In this document: positions 8,752-17,343 of the stretch, piece after piece | Layout: the number at the start of each line of letters is the position of its first letter | Numbering within the stretch: the stretch's first letter is position 1 | The notes under the pieces: model-generated | Told to the model about the DNA's origin: nothing | The model's input: only the letters and a program-made list of their open reading frames with translations | The model's database searches: none | Program-made: the position numbers and the translations under genes | Source of the DNA: Desulfurobacteriaceae bacterium | Lineage (GTDB): Bacteria; Aquificota; Aquificia; Desulfurobacteriales; Desulfurobacteriaceae | Reading direction: 5' to 3' | NCBI GenBank assembly: GCA_027068415.1 | Contig: JAMOTD010000017.1 | Span: forward strand, 67,074 to 128,902 | DNA length: 61,829 nt

Positions 8752-9291
8752 TTAGGTATTCCATTCCATTAACATCCTTCTCCCCGAGTAGTTCCAGTCC
8801 CTTATGTCCTGCTCAATAAACATCCACTTTAAAACTTTTAGAATAGAGATTAGGGGAAGCTCCCCTTCGGCTGGAGCGTCATGAATGCTCAGTTTATTGA
8901 CTATTTCCTCAGGCTCTCCTCCTTTAAATACCCACTCAACGGCCTAAATGAGCTCTTCCTTTTTAAGTTTATTTAGCTTTTTCTTAAGCTCTGCGGCAAT
9001 GTCTTCGTGCTTAGGGTTGCTCTTGCCGCTTTCAAACTCCCACCCTTCAAGGTGAATTACAAAGTCAAAACCTTTTTTAAGGTGGGCCGGCCTTACGAGA
9101 ACAACTCTTCCTACGGGAGTTTCCTCTGCTACGTATTTATAGCGGGAGGCCTTCTTGCCGCCTCCCGTACCGGGTTCTTCCTCGGAGAAGATTGTTAAGA
9201 CGAGTTTGCGTAGAAAGTTTCTGTCCTTAACGCTTCCCGAGGGTTTCCAAGGAAGTCTTACCATTCCGACGATGTTTAAAATCCTCTCCAC
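8752..9291 (-). pseudogene. Unknown protein gene interrupted by an in-frame TAG
   Basis: A 540-base reading frame on the minus strand begins with GTG at 9291, runs 115 codons to a TAG at 8944-8946, and then continues open in the same frame for 63 codons to TAA at 8752-8754. The part after the stop looks like real protein (VEWVFKGGEPEEIVNKLS, then ISILKVLKWMFIEQDIRDWN), with the same Glu/Lys-rich composition. The first part has VGRVVLVRPAHLKKGFDFV and a charged helix near its end. I do not recognise the family. It starts 9 bases after gltB and converges with the adenine methyltransferase, so it may have been its partner; that is a guess. Confidence 0.62.
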
Positions 9292-9300
9292 AGCGGCTAC

Positions 9301-12300
9301 CTAATCTGGGAGCTTGTCCATTCCTGAGACTTTAAGCTCAAGCTCTTTTACGCCAATCGGTACTACTTTTTTAATAGACTCAAGGAGAGCTCTGTTTTCT
9401 AAAATCCGCGCGGCGGTGGAGCTCCTTGTAAACTTGTAGTGCTTCATGAGGAGTGAGGTAATCACGTCAATATCCTGTCTGTTTAGCCTTCTGACTTCAA
9501 CGTAGTCCCTGTTTATCTTCTCCTCAATCTCCCCGTCAAGGACGAAGGCCGTTCCGCCTGTCATTCCGGCTCCGAAGTTCTTTCCTACTTTCCCCAAAAT
9601 TAGGACTATTCCCCTAACCATGTACTCGCAGGCGTGCTGGCCTGCACCTTCAACTACGGCAACCGCTCCGCTGTTCCTTACTGCAAATCTCTCTCCGACC
9701 ACTCCGCCGGCAAAGAGAGCTCCACCTGTGGCTCCGTAGAGAATTGTATTCCCGGCTATGACGTTTTCTGTGGGCTCTCCGCTGAACTCGTCGGGGAAGC
9801 GCAGGACTATCGTTCCTCCTCCGAGCCCTTTTGCGACGTAGTCGTTGGCCTCTCCTATTAGCTCAAGGGTAATTCCGGGGGGTATAAAGGCACCGAAGCT
9901 CTGGCCCGCAACTCCCCTAAACTTGAGATGGACGAGGTTTGTCGGCAGCCCTTCGTTTCCGAAGAGCTTAACTACGTAGTAGGCAAGGGGGACACCTATG
10001 CTCCTGTCGGTGTTCTTAATCTCGTACTCTTTTACGACCTTCTCTCCCCGTTTGATGTAGGGGAGAACCTCCTCAACGATTTTCTCGTTAAGGGGTGAGG
10101 AGATGGGATTGTAGGGGAGCTCCTTTCTCCTGAGCCTGTAAACAGGAATCTTTATAAGGTTTTCAAGGTTTAACTTCCTTGCCAGAGGGAATTTCTCTTT
10201 AAGTTCTTTGCTCTCTTTTAGTAAATCAACCCTTCCGATTATCTCATCTAAGCTCCTGTAGCCCATTCGGGCGAGGATGTGCCTGACGTCCTCGGCAACC
10301 AGCTTGAAGTAGTTGACCACCGTCTCAACGGCTCCCCTAAACTTCTTAATTCTCCTTTCATCCTGAGTTGCAATTCCGACCGGGCAGCGGTTTGTGTGGC
10401 AGTCCCTATCCATCACGCAACCTTCGGCAATCATGGCCGCCGTTCCGAAACCGAACTCTTCGGCACCCATCAGCGCCGAAATAACCACGTCCCTTCCGAC
10501 CTTAAAGCCTCCGTCAACCCTCAGGGCAACGCTTTCCCTGAGTCCGTTCTCAACCAGCTCCTTCTGGGTTTCCGAAAGGCCGATTTCCCACGGAAGCCCC
10601 GCCCCTTTAATTGAGGAGAGAGGGGAAGCTCCCGTTCCGCCGCAGGCTCCGCTGACCTGAACCGTGTCGGCCTTTGCCTTTGCAACTCCACAGGCTACCG
10701 TTCCGACGCCAACTTCGGAAACAAGCTTGACCGCTATCCTTGCCTTCGGGTTTGCAAGCTTTAGGTCGTAAATCAGTTGGGCTAAGTCCTCAATTGAGTA
10801 GATGTCGTGGTGGGGAGGCGGAGAAATGAGGGCAACTCCGGGAACTGAAAACCTCAGTGAGGCAATGTAGGGAGTGACCTTGTGGCCGGGGAGGTGGCCA
10901 CCCTCTCCGGGCTTTGCTCCTTGGGCAATTTTTATCTCAATCTCTTCGGCTGAAGCAAGGTAGGCGGGGGTTACCCCGAAGCGGCCTGAGGCTACCTGCT
11001 TTATTTTGCTGTTTTTAATTGTTCCGTATCTCTCGGGGTCTTCGCCCCCCTCTCCTGAGCAGCTTTTACTTCCTAAGATGTTCATTGCCTCGGCTATTAC
11101 TTCGTGGGCAACTTTGGAGAGAGCTCCGATTGACATTCCCGGAACCATAAGCCTCTTAACTATTGATTCAACGGGCTCAACCTCGCTTACCGGAATGGGC
11201 TCCCTGTCGGACTCAATCTTGAGTAAGTCCCTCAAGAATACCGGGTTTTCCTCAACCTCCTTAACTACCTCCCTAAACTCCTCGTAGCTCCCGCTTTTAG
11301 CGGCCTTAAAGATTCCCCTTACTACCTTAGGACTCCAGGAGTGGTAAATTCCGCCGGGCCTGAAGCGGAGCTCCCCGGTAAACTGGGGTTCTTTAACCTC
11401 TTCGGCCTGTTTTACTCTCTCCCTTACTACCTGCTCAATCTCCTCAAGGCCGATTCCGTCAACTGGTGTGGCAGTGTGGGGGAAGAACTCGTCAACTACT
11501 TCCTTCCCGATTCCCAAGATGTCAAAGAGGTGAGAGCGGTGGTAAGAGGAGAGGACGGAGATTCCCATCTTGGACATAATCTTTAGAATTCCCGCGTTTA
11601 TGGCCTCCTTGTAGTTGGCCTCAAGCTCTTTATAGGGTTTGTTTAGCTCAATCTCTTTGGCCTTCAGGTATTCAAAAACCAGGTAGGGGTAAACGCCGGA
11701 AGCTCCGAAGGCTATCAGGGCTGCGGTCTGGTGGGTGTCCCTAACTTCGGCCGTTTCGGCAATTATTGAAACCCTGTGTAGGAGCCCTTCCCTCTCCAAA
11801 AACGCACAGAGCCCCGAAACTGCAAGGAGTGAGGGAATCGGGTAGTCAACTCCCCTGTCTGAGAGGATTACTATCTCCGTATTCTCCTCAAGAATTGAGC
11901 GTTTAACGGCTTTGAAGAGCTCCTCTAACCCCTCTCTCAGTGAGTTTTTAAACTCCATCTTAAAGGTTTTGACATTAACGAAGGAGGTGTTTCTGATTTC
12001 CTCAATTTCTGAGGGGGTTAAAAGGGGGGAGTCTACCTCAATTCTTCGCCTTAACTTCCCTGAGAGCTCTAAGAAGTTAACCTTTGCTCCCAGCCTTAAC
12101 TTAAGGCTCATTACGGCCTTTTCCCTGATTGGGTCAATCGGGGGGTTGGTAACCTGAGCAAACCTCTGCTTAAAGTGTTTGAAGAGGAGGTAAGGCCTGT
12201 TTAAGAGGTTGGGAATCGGAGTGTCGTCCCCCATTGAGAAGACGGGCTCCTTGCCCATCTCTGCCATGTACTCAACTACCTCTGAGAGCTCTTCTTTAGA

Positions 12301-13629
12301 GTAGCAGTACTTAACCAGCTCCTTTTCAAGGTTTTCCGAAGGTTTGGGCTCAACCTCTTTTAACCTTTTGAGCCTGTAGAGTTTCCTTCTGACCTCCCTC
12401 TCTACCTGAAAGTCCGAGGCGATTCTGTTTAAAATCTCGTCGTTCTTTTCAATCTCTCCGGTTTCTGTGTCAACGGTGAAAATCTCGCCGGGCATTAACC
12501 TTCCGAACTCTGCAACTTCACTTTCGGGAATTTCAACCATTCCTACTTCACTTCCGAATACCACCAAACCGCTCTCGGTTATAACGAGCCTTGCAGGTCT
12601 TAAACCGTTCCTGTCAAGCTTTCCCCCGACTTTTTTGCCGTCGGTGAAGGCTATTGCGGCGGGGCCGTCCCAGGGCTTCATGAGGAGTGAGGAGTACTCA
12701 AAGAAGGCCTTGAGCTCCTCCGGAAGGTCGTCTAAGAGCTCGTAAGCAGGGGGAATTAAGAGGGTCATTGCAACTTCAGGCTCTGTTCCGCAGGCGACCA
12801 TAAGCTCAAAGACCCTGTCAAGGGAGGCCGAGTCGCTCTCGTCAAACTCAACCAGCGGAAGGACTTCCTTAATTCTCTCTCCTAACTTCGGGTGGGAGAG
12901 AATCGGCTCAACAACCCTTATAAAGTTCCTGTTTGCAGTAATAGTATTGATTTCACCGTTGTGGGCTATAAGCCTTAATGGTTGGGCCAGCCTCCACTCG
13001 GGGTTTGTATTTGTTGAGTACCTCTGGTGGAAGATTGCCAAAGAGGTTTTAAACTCCTCGTTCTGAAGGTCTAAGAAGAACTTCTTAAGGTCGGGAGCAA
13101 GGAGCATTCCCTTGTAGGTTATGAGCTCTTTGGAAAAGGAGACGGCGTAGTTTTCGGGGTTAATTGCTTTTAACCTCTTCTCAAGCCTCCTCCTTAAGAG
13201 GTAAACCTCAAGGGAGCTCTCGGCCGGGGCTATTACCTGAAAGAATTCTGGCATTGAGCGCCTTGCAATCTCCCCACACTCCTTATCGTTAACGGGAACT
13301 TCCCTTATTACTGCGTCTCCAAGGGCTTTTATAGTTTCGTCGGTTATTACCTTTAGGGCTTCGTCAACTTTTCCCTTCAGGAAGAAGAAACCTACGGCTA
13401 CCTCTTTAAACTCCTTCCCGCCTATTTTCTTTGCCTCTTTCCTGAAGAACTCCTGAGGGAGCTGGAACATTACCCCGGAGCCGTCTCCGGTCCTTCCGTC
13501 GGCTAAAGTAGCTCCCCTGTGGGTAAGGTTTGAAACGGCCTTGAGGGCTTTATCAAGGATTTCATAGCTCTTTTCCCCTTTAAAAGAGGCGATGAAACCC
13601 ACTCCACAGCTATCCTTAAACCTCGCCAT
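9301..13629 (-). CDS. gltB: Glutamate synthase large subunit
   Basis: A 1442-residue multi-domain enzyme that makes two glutamates from glutamine and 2-oxoglutarate. The class II glutamine amidotransferase nucleophile is Cys8 (DSCGVGFIAS), so a 7-residue leader is probably cleaved. The central domain is followed by the FMN domain (KPGEGGHLPGHKVTPYIA, then GGTGASPLSSIKGAG) and a 3Fe-4S cysteine cluster (AEGCVMDRDCHTNRCPVGIA). The C-terminal GXGXG beta-helix has GGTIVLRFPDE and GNTILYGATGGALFAGG. No small subunit (gltD) is adjacent, so the electron donor protein must come from elsewhere. Confidence 0.95.
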   Translation of the reverse strand: MARFKDSCGVGFIASFKGEKSYEILDKALKAVSNLTHRGATLADGRTGDGSGVMFQLPQEFFRKEAKKIGGKEFKEVAVGFFFLKGKVDEALKVITDETIKALGDAVIREVPVNDKECGEIARRSMPEFFQVIAPAESSLEVYLLRRRLEKRLKAINPENYAVSFSKELITYKGMLLAPDLKKFFLDLQNEEFKTSLAIFHQRYSTNTNPEWRLAQPLRLIAHNGEINTITANRNFIRVVEPILSHPKLGERIKEVLPLVEFDESDSASLDRVFELMVACGTEPEVAMTLLIPPAYELLDDLPEELKAFFEYSSLLMKPWDGPAAIAFTDGKKVGGKLDRNGLRPARLVITESGLVVFGSEVGMVEIPESEVAEFGRLMPGEIFTVDTETGEIEKNDEILNRIASDFQVEREVRRKLYRLKRLKEVEPKPSENLEKELVKYCYSKEELSEVVEYMAEMGKEPVFSMGDDTPIPNLLNRPYLLFKHFKQRFAQVTNPPIDPIREKAVMSLKLRLGAKVNFLELSGKLRRRIEVDSPLLTPSEIEEIRNTSFVNVKTFKMEFKNSLREGLEELFKAVKRSILEENTEIVILSDRGVDYPIPSLLAVSGLCAFLEREGLLHRVSIIAETAEVRDTHQTAALIAFGASGVYPYLVFEYLKAKEIELNKPYKELEANYKEAINAGILKIMSKMGISVLSSYHRSHLFDILGIGKEVVDEFFPHTATPVDGIGLEEIEQVVRERVKQAEEVKEPQFTGELRFRPGGIYHSWSPKVVRGIFKAAKSGSYEEFREVVKEVEENPVFLRDLLKIESDREPIPVSEVEPVESIVKRLMVPGMSIGALSKVAHEVIAEAMNILGSKSCSGEGGEDPERYGTIKNSKIKQVASGRFGVTPAYLASAEEIEIKIAQGAKPGEGGHLPGHKVTPYIASLRFSVPGVALISPPPHHDIYSIEDLAQLIYDLKLANPKARIAVKLVSEVGVGTVACGVAKAKADTVQVSGACGGTGASPLSSIKGAGLPWEIGLSETQKELVENGLRESVALRVDGGFKVGRDVVISALMGAEEFGFGTAAMIAEGCVMDRDCHTNRCPVGIATQDERRIKKFRGAVETVVNYFKLVAEDVRHILARMGYRSLDEIIGRVDLLKESKELKEKFPLARKLNLENLIKIPVYRLRRKELPYNPISSPLNEKIVEEVLPYIKRGEKVVKEYEIKNTDRSIGVPLAYYVVKLFGNEGLPTNLVHLKFRGVAGQSFGAFIPPGITLELIGEANDYVAKGLGGGTIVLRFPDEFSGEPTENVIAGNTILYGATGGALFAGGVVGERFAVRNSGAVAVVEGAGQHACEYMVRGIVLILGKVGKNFGAGMTGGTAFVLDGEIEEKINRDYVEVRRLNRQDIDVITSLLMKHYKFTRSSTAARILENRALLESIKKVVPIGVKELELKVSGMDKLPD

Positions 13630-13667
13630 TTGTAGCTCCTTCTCGGTTTTAATGAGAATTAATTCTA

Positions 13668-14252
13668 TCAGAGGTGGAGGATGTACTTCCCTTTCGGTGA
13701 GGAGACCTCTTCAAGGCCTATGAAGGTTGTTTCTCCCACCTTCTCCTTCTTGTACTCTCGGGCGGGGTAGAAGACGAACTTGGGCTTTGTCTCCTCAACA
13801 ATCCTCTTTATGGGCGGTTTCTCCGGAGAGTCTGCAAGGGCCAAAAAGTCAAGCCTCTCAATGGGAGAGTTCTTAAAAGGTATTAAGAGGCCGTCGTAGT
13901 CTTCCTTGAATAGGTAGTTTCTCTTTTTTCTCTCTATTTTTCCCTTTGCCCTAATCCACTCCTGCCGGGTAAACTTCTCGGTTGAGGGGTGGTAAACGCC
14001 GCTTAAACCGCTGAAGGTTATTCCCTCTTTTGTTCTGAAAATCCTTGAGAGAATGTCTATTCCGTCGCTCTTTGAGAGGACTTCAAGAGAGTCTGTGGCG
14101 CCCCTTACGAAGAACCAGCTTTTGCCCAGCTTTAAAGGCTCTTTTAGCTCAAGGGGGCCGATTACGGCTATAAGCTCGGGCTGGGCCACCTCTATAAGGC
14201 CTTTTAACCTCTCAACGTTTCCTTTTAAAGGGCCTGTTATAAGGGCTTTCAT
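13668..14252 (-). CDS. Degenerate metallophosphoesterase-like protein
   Basis: A 194-residue protein. I start it at the internal ATG 14252, which has GGAG 8 bases upstream, rather than 10 codons earlier. The order of blocks resembles the metallophosphoesterase domain of lariat-debranching (Dbr1) and Cwf19-like proteins: KGNVERLKGL near residue 10, AVIGPLEL, WFFVRGATDS, then GITFSGLSGVYHPSTEKFTR. The metal-binding residues are missing: GP replaces GD and RGATD replaces GNHE. It is therefore probably non-catalytic. It lies 39 bases upstream of gltB on the same strand. The family assignment is by eye only. Confidence 0.5.
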   Translation of the reverse strand: MKALITGPLKGNVERLKGLIEVAQPELIAVIGPLELKEPLKLGKSWFFVRGATDSLEVLSKSDGIDILSRIFRTKEGITFSGLSGVYHPSTEKFTRQEWIRAKGKIERKKRNYLFKEDYDGLLIPFKNSPIERLDFLALADSPEKPPIKRIVEETKPKFVFYPAREYKKEKVGETTFIGLEEVSSPKGKYILHL

Positions 14253-14361
14253 CTCTGTCTCCGGTGAAGTTTTGTTTCTCAATTATAGTTGCTCTGGCGT
14301 CAGAAATTTTGAGGGAGCTCCGTTAATAACAGGTGGACAGATTTTGAGAGGAGGAAAGAAG

Positions 14362-15255
14362 ATGCTTCCTTTTATTTTCCTCGGTCTTGCGGCTGGTGCT
14401 TCCTTAGTAGGTTGTGGAGCTGCCATGGACGGAGTTGAGAAGTCAAGAGAGGCCGAGAGGGTTGTTGAGAGGGCCAAGAGGAGGCTCAAAAAGGCAGAAA
14501 AAGAGCTTGAGAAAGAAAGGAGAGGGCTTCAGAGGAGCCTTGAGCGTTTTGCCCGAGAAAGGGCTGAGCTTGCAAAGCTTTACGTAGAAATTCTCTCTCT
14601 CTTGGGACTGAAGGAAGGAAGTGCGGTTATGAGGTTTTTGATTCCGGAGGTTCCTGGGGGAGTAAGCCTGAAAGAGCCGACTTCAGAGATTGCTGAGGCC
14701 TTTTTTAAGGGAAGTCTCAAGGCAGTTGCAGCGGGTCTGAGCAGTTATGCTTCTACTCTGGGGCTTGCCTTTGCCTTTGGAACCGCTTCAACGGGAACCC
14801 CTATAGCCTGCCTTGCGGGAGTTGCCGCTGAAAATGCTGCCCTTGCGTGGCTTGGTGGGGGAGCTCTCAGCGCAGGTGGCGGAGGAATGGCCTTAGGGAG
14901 TGCTGTTCTTGGAGGGGCTACTGTGGGTCCGGCCGTACTTATCTTTGGTATTAGCTTAGCAAAGGAGGGAGAGAAGAGGCTTACGCAAGCCCACGAGTTT
15001 GAGAAGAAGGTTCTAAAGGAGGTGGAAAAGCTTACAAAGTTCGGCTACAAACTGAAGGAGAAGGCTCTTAAGGTAGAAGGAGCTGCTGAGACCTGCAGGA
15101 TTATGGCCAAGAAGTTAAGGGACTCTAAAAAGGAGCTTGAGGAGCTCCTTGCCAGTGGTGGCTCTGTCTCAAGAGTAAAGCTTGAGCTTTTGAAACTTAA
15201 GCTCTTTCCGAGGCTCTATAACTCAAGGAAGCTGTTGAAAGCAGAAATTCTTTAA
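14362..15255 (+). CDS. Unknown membrane protein with coiled coil and glycine-rich core
   Basis: A 297-residue protein. The ATG at 14362 follows GAGAGGAGGAAAG. Residues 1-20 are hydrophobic (MLPFIFLGLAAGASLVGCG) with a lipobox-like LVGC but no basic n-region, so it may be an anchor rather than a lipoprotein signal. Residues 28-70 form a charged coiled coil. Around residues 130-195 lies a Gly/Ala-rich stretch (GTASTGTPIACLAGVAAENA, GGGALSAGGGGMALGSAVLG) long enough for two or three membrane passes. A second coiled coil follows. I have seen this Gly-rich block in uncharacterised bacterial proteins; no function is established. It is coupled to the 101-residue gene 13 bases downstream. Confidence 0.72.
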   Translation: MLPFIFLGLAAGASLVGCGAAMDGVEKSREAERVVERAKRRLKKAEKELEKERRGLQRSLERFARERAELAKLYVEILSLLGLKEGSAVMRFLIPEVPGGVSLKEPTSEIAEAFFKGSLKAVAAGLSSYASTLGLAFAFGTASTGTPIACLAGVAAENAALAWLGGGALSAGGGGMALGSAVLGGATVGPAVLIFGISLAKEGEKRLTQAHEFEKKVLKEVEKLTKFGYKLKEKALKVEGAAETCRIMAKKLRDSKKELEELLASGGSVSRVKLELLKLKLFPRLYNSRKLLKAEIL

Positions 15256-15268
15256 CGGGAGGTTTTCT

Positions 15269-15574
15269 ATGACAGCACTAAAACCTGTTATTAAAGTAGT
15301 TTCAAGGTTGCCCAAAACACCCCTTCCAACTCCGCTGCCAGTAGAGTTTCTGGTTGAGTTTGTTGACTACATGAAGGAAAAGGAGCGTCAAGAGACTGCA
15401 AGGAGAGAAGTTGAAGTTGAGCTTGAGAAGCTTAAAGTTTTGAAGAAGGAGCTCAAGTACAGGTACAAGCTGAAGAAGGAAACTCTTGACGCCTTCCTTA
15501 AAAAACTGGAAGAAGTTGAAGGTGAAGACCTTGAAAGAGTCTTAGACTCCATTTTAAGGTTGGTAGGGGCTTAG
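15269..15574 (+). CDS. Small coiled-coil protein, unknown function
   Basis: A 101-residue protein starting with ATG after CGGGAGG, 13 bases downstream of the glycine-rich membrane protein and surely co-transcribed with it. Residues 13-32 are proline-rich (LPKTPLPTPLPVEFLVEF). Residues 33-95 are a long charged helix (REVEVELEKLKVLKKELKYR and on) predicted to form a coiled coil. No catalytic motif is visible. It may bind the coiled-coil parts of its neighbour; that is inference. Confidence 0.7.
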   Translation: MTALKPVIKVVSRLPKTPLPTPLPVEFLVEFVDYMKEKERQETARREVEVELEKLKVLKKELKYRYKLKKETLDAFLKKLEEVEGEDLERVLDSILRLVGA

Positions 15575-15597
15575 TGCCTCCTTTTTATTTTGGGAGG

Positions 15598-15625
15598 TTG
15601 ACAACTCCTTTAAAGGTCGTATATT
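15598..15625 (+). promoter_or_regulatory. Promoter of tRNA-Glu
   Basis: TTGACA at 15598-15603 and TATATT at 15620-15625 are separated by 16 bases, a good sigma-70-type promoter. The tRNA begins 19 bases after the -10 box. Confidence 0.7.
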
Positions 15626-15644
15626 ATTCCCAGGCATTTAGAGC

Positions 15645-15722
<78 letters not shown>

Positions 15723-15825
15723 CTTTATATAAAAGGAATTCAGATATTTCTAATATTCGGAAGGGTGGATGTTGAAGGTTCGTCTTCATAATCCCCCCTT
15801 TTCCCCCTCCCTCCCCTTAATGGAG

Positions 15826-15854
15826 AAAGGGGCGACTTCGGTCGCCCCCTCTTT
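15826..15854 (+). terminator. UUCG-capped hairpin, probable terminator
   Basis: Arms GGGGCGAC (15829-15836) and GTCGCCCC (15841-15848) enclose a TTCG tetraloop; AAAG and CTTT can extend the stem with a bulge. The downstream T content is only moderate (CTCTTTCT). It lies 104 bases after tRNA-Glu. The intervening stretch 15723-15825 has no open frame or tRNA that I can see. Confidence 0.6.
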
Positions 15855-15872
15855 CTGAACTGTGATTCTAAT

Positions 15873-15904
15873 TTTCAAATATCATAATTTTTTGGTTTTA
15901 TAAT
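15873..15904 (+). promoter_or_regulatory. Possible promoter of the queF-mtnP pair
   Basis: TATAAT occurs at 15899-15904 in an AT-rich stretch. The best -35 candidate, TTTCAA near 15873, is spaced about 20 bases, longer than ideal. The ATG of queF is 37 bases downstream of the -10 box. Confidence 0.4.
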
Positions 15905-15940
15905 GTAAATTTGTTTAACTCGGAATTTTCGGAGAGCTCC

Positions 15941-16432
15941 ATGGGAAAGAAGCCTTCCGGCATAACAAAGCTGGGGAAAAAGGTTGACTACACCTTTGAC
16001 TACTCCCCTAACCTCCTTGAAAAGTTTGAAAACCGCTTCCCCGATAGAATCTACTGGGTCTCCTTTAACTGTCCGGAGTTTACGACCCTCTGTCCCATAA
16101 CAGGCCAGCCCGACTTTGCAACTATTTACATTCAGTACATTCCCGATAAGTGGCTGGTTGAGAGTAAATCTTTAAAGCTCTATCTATTCTCTTTTAGGAA
16201 TGCCCGGGGCTTTCACGAGGATACCGTAAATACCGTAGCCGACGACCTCTTTAACCTCCTTGAGCCTTACTACCTTGAGGTTTACGGTGAGTTTAACCCT
16301 CGGGGAGGAATCTCAATAGACCCCTTCGTTCAGAGGTACAGGAGAGGAGTTGACTGGGTGGAAGAGCTTGCAAGGGAAAGGTTTAAGCTCCACAGGATAA
16401 CTCCTCCGGAAATCAGGAGGAACCGTGGCTAA
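15941..16432 (+). CDS. queF: NADPH-dependent 7-cyano-7-deazaguanine reductase
   Basis: A 163-residue QueF, which reduces preQ0 to preQ1 in queuosine tRNA modification. The catalytic Cys lies in FTTLCPITGQPDFA, preceded by the substrate Glu in FNCPEFT. The NADPH-binding QueF motif is YIPDKWLVESKSLKLYLFSF. ATG 15941 is chosen because CGGAGAG lies 5 bases upstream; an in-frame TTG at 15911 has no such site. It overlaps the next gene by 8 bases. QueF acts with tRNA-guanine transglycosylase, not present here. Confidence 0.93.
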   Translation: MGKKPSGITKLGKKVDYTFDYSPNLLEKFENRFPDRIYWVSFNCPEFTTLCPITGQPDFATIYIQYIPDKWLVESKSLKLYLFSFRNARGFHEDTVNTVADDLFNLLEPYYLEVYGEFNPRGGISIDPFVQRYRRGVDWVEELARERFKLHRITPPEIRRNRG

Positions 16433-17297
16433 GCTGATGGTAATAGGGGGGAGCGGAGCTTACACTCTTTCTAAGGGCGATTTCGGGGAGGTTAAGGAGG
16501 TTAAAAGGCTTGAAACTCCTTTCGGCCTCTCCAACCCCGTTTACCTAATTACCCACCCCGAGGGCTTTGACTTTTTTTTCCTCTCCCGCCACGGTGAAGA
16601 GGACTACGACACCACCGCCCCATTCGTTAACTACAGAGCGAATGTTTACGCGGCCAAGGAGCTCGGGGTTGAGAGGATTTTGGCCTGGACGGGGCCGGGC
16701 TCACTAAGAGAGGAGTTTAAGCCGGGAGACTTCGTAGTTCCTACCGACCTCCTTGACTTTACTAAGGGAAGGAAGAGCACCTTCTTTGAAAACGGGGGCT
16801 TAGGGTTTGTAAGACAGAATCCCGTTTTCTGTCCCGAGATTTCGCAGGTTCTAAAGGAGACTCTGGCAGAGCTCTCTCTGCCCCATCACTACGGAGCAAC
16901 CTACGCCTGTACCGAAGGACCCCGCCTTGAGACTCCGGCCGAGATTAAGGCCTTTAAGAAGTTGGGAGCAGACCTTGTGGGAATGACTCTGATACCTGAG
17001 GTCTTCTTGGCTAAGGAGCTTGAAATCTGCTACGGAGCTCTCTGCTACGTTACCAACTACGCCGAAGGAGTTAAGGATTACGCTTTTAAAGAGGGGGTTC
17101 TCTTTGAGGGAATGCTTTTAGAGGAGCAGAAAGAGAGGGTTGACAGGGCTGTTAAGACTTTCCCGTTAATAGTAAAGGAGGTTTTGAGCCGTTTGAACAC
17201 CCTTTCACGGGAATGTCCCTGCGGAAGGCTGATGGAGAGGTACAGGAGGAAGGGGAAAATCGGAAGCGACTGGAAGAAGTGGATTTTCGGGGGTTGA
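16425..17297 (+). CDS. S-methyl-5'-thioadenosine phosphorylase-like enzyme
   Basis: A 290-residue member of the PNP/MTAP phosphorylase family. The N-terminal GGSGAY, the phosphate-binding SRHGEEDY, WTGPGSLREEF, and the substrate-binding CTEGPRLETPAEI with VGMTLIPEVFLAKEL are all present. The family cleaves methylthioadenosine to adenine and methylthioribose-1-phosphate. MTA is the by-product of the SpeE and BpsA aminopropyl transfers encoded at 27289-29209, so it probably recycles it. The C-terminal 40 residues include a CPCGRLMER stretch outside the core. Start is GTG within the queF end. Confidence 0.82.
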   Translation: MAKLMVIGGSGAYTLSKGDFGEVKEVKRLETPFGLSNPVYLITHPEGFDFFFLSRHGEEDYDTTAPFVNYRANVYAAKELGVERILAWTGPGSLREEFKPGDFVVPTDLLDFTKGRKSTFFENGGLGFVRQNPVFCPEISQVLKETLAELSLPHHYGATYACTEGPRLETPAEIKAFKKLGADLVGMTLIPEVFLAKELEICYGALCYVTNYAEGVKDYAFKEGVLFEGMLLEEQKERVDRAVKTFPLIVKEVLSRLNTLSRECPCGRLMERYRRKGKIGSDWKKWIFGG

Positions 17298-17321
17298 ATC
17301 ATAACAAATTCCTCCTATATT
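17294..17321 (+). promoter_or_regulatory. Possible tmRNA promoter
   Basis: TTGAAT (17294-17299) and TATATT (17316-17321) are spaced 16 bases, ending 22 bases before the mature tmRNA start. The -35 box overlaps the stop of the upstream phosphorylase gene. Confidence 0.45.
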
Positions 17322-17343
17322 TATTATCTGGAAAGTTGAATAC

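Noticed and set aside
8944-8946. Reading the in-frame TAG as pyrrolysine
   Set aside because: No pyl genes are seen, other genes here end in TAG normally (for example bpsA and clpC), and a nonsense mutation is simpler.
14053-14361. N-terminal extension of the glycine-rich membrane protein to 14053
   Set aside because: It would run antisense through the phosphoesterase-like gene; the ATG at 14362 has a strong ribosome site and a sensible hydrophobic start.
15723-15825. Possible small RNA between tRNA-Glu and the UUCG hairpin
   Set aside because: I checked for the SRP RNA core (GGAAGG...GCAGC) and for other known folds and found none; the hairpin is explained as a terminator of the tRNA transcript.
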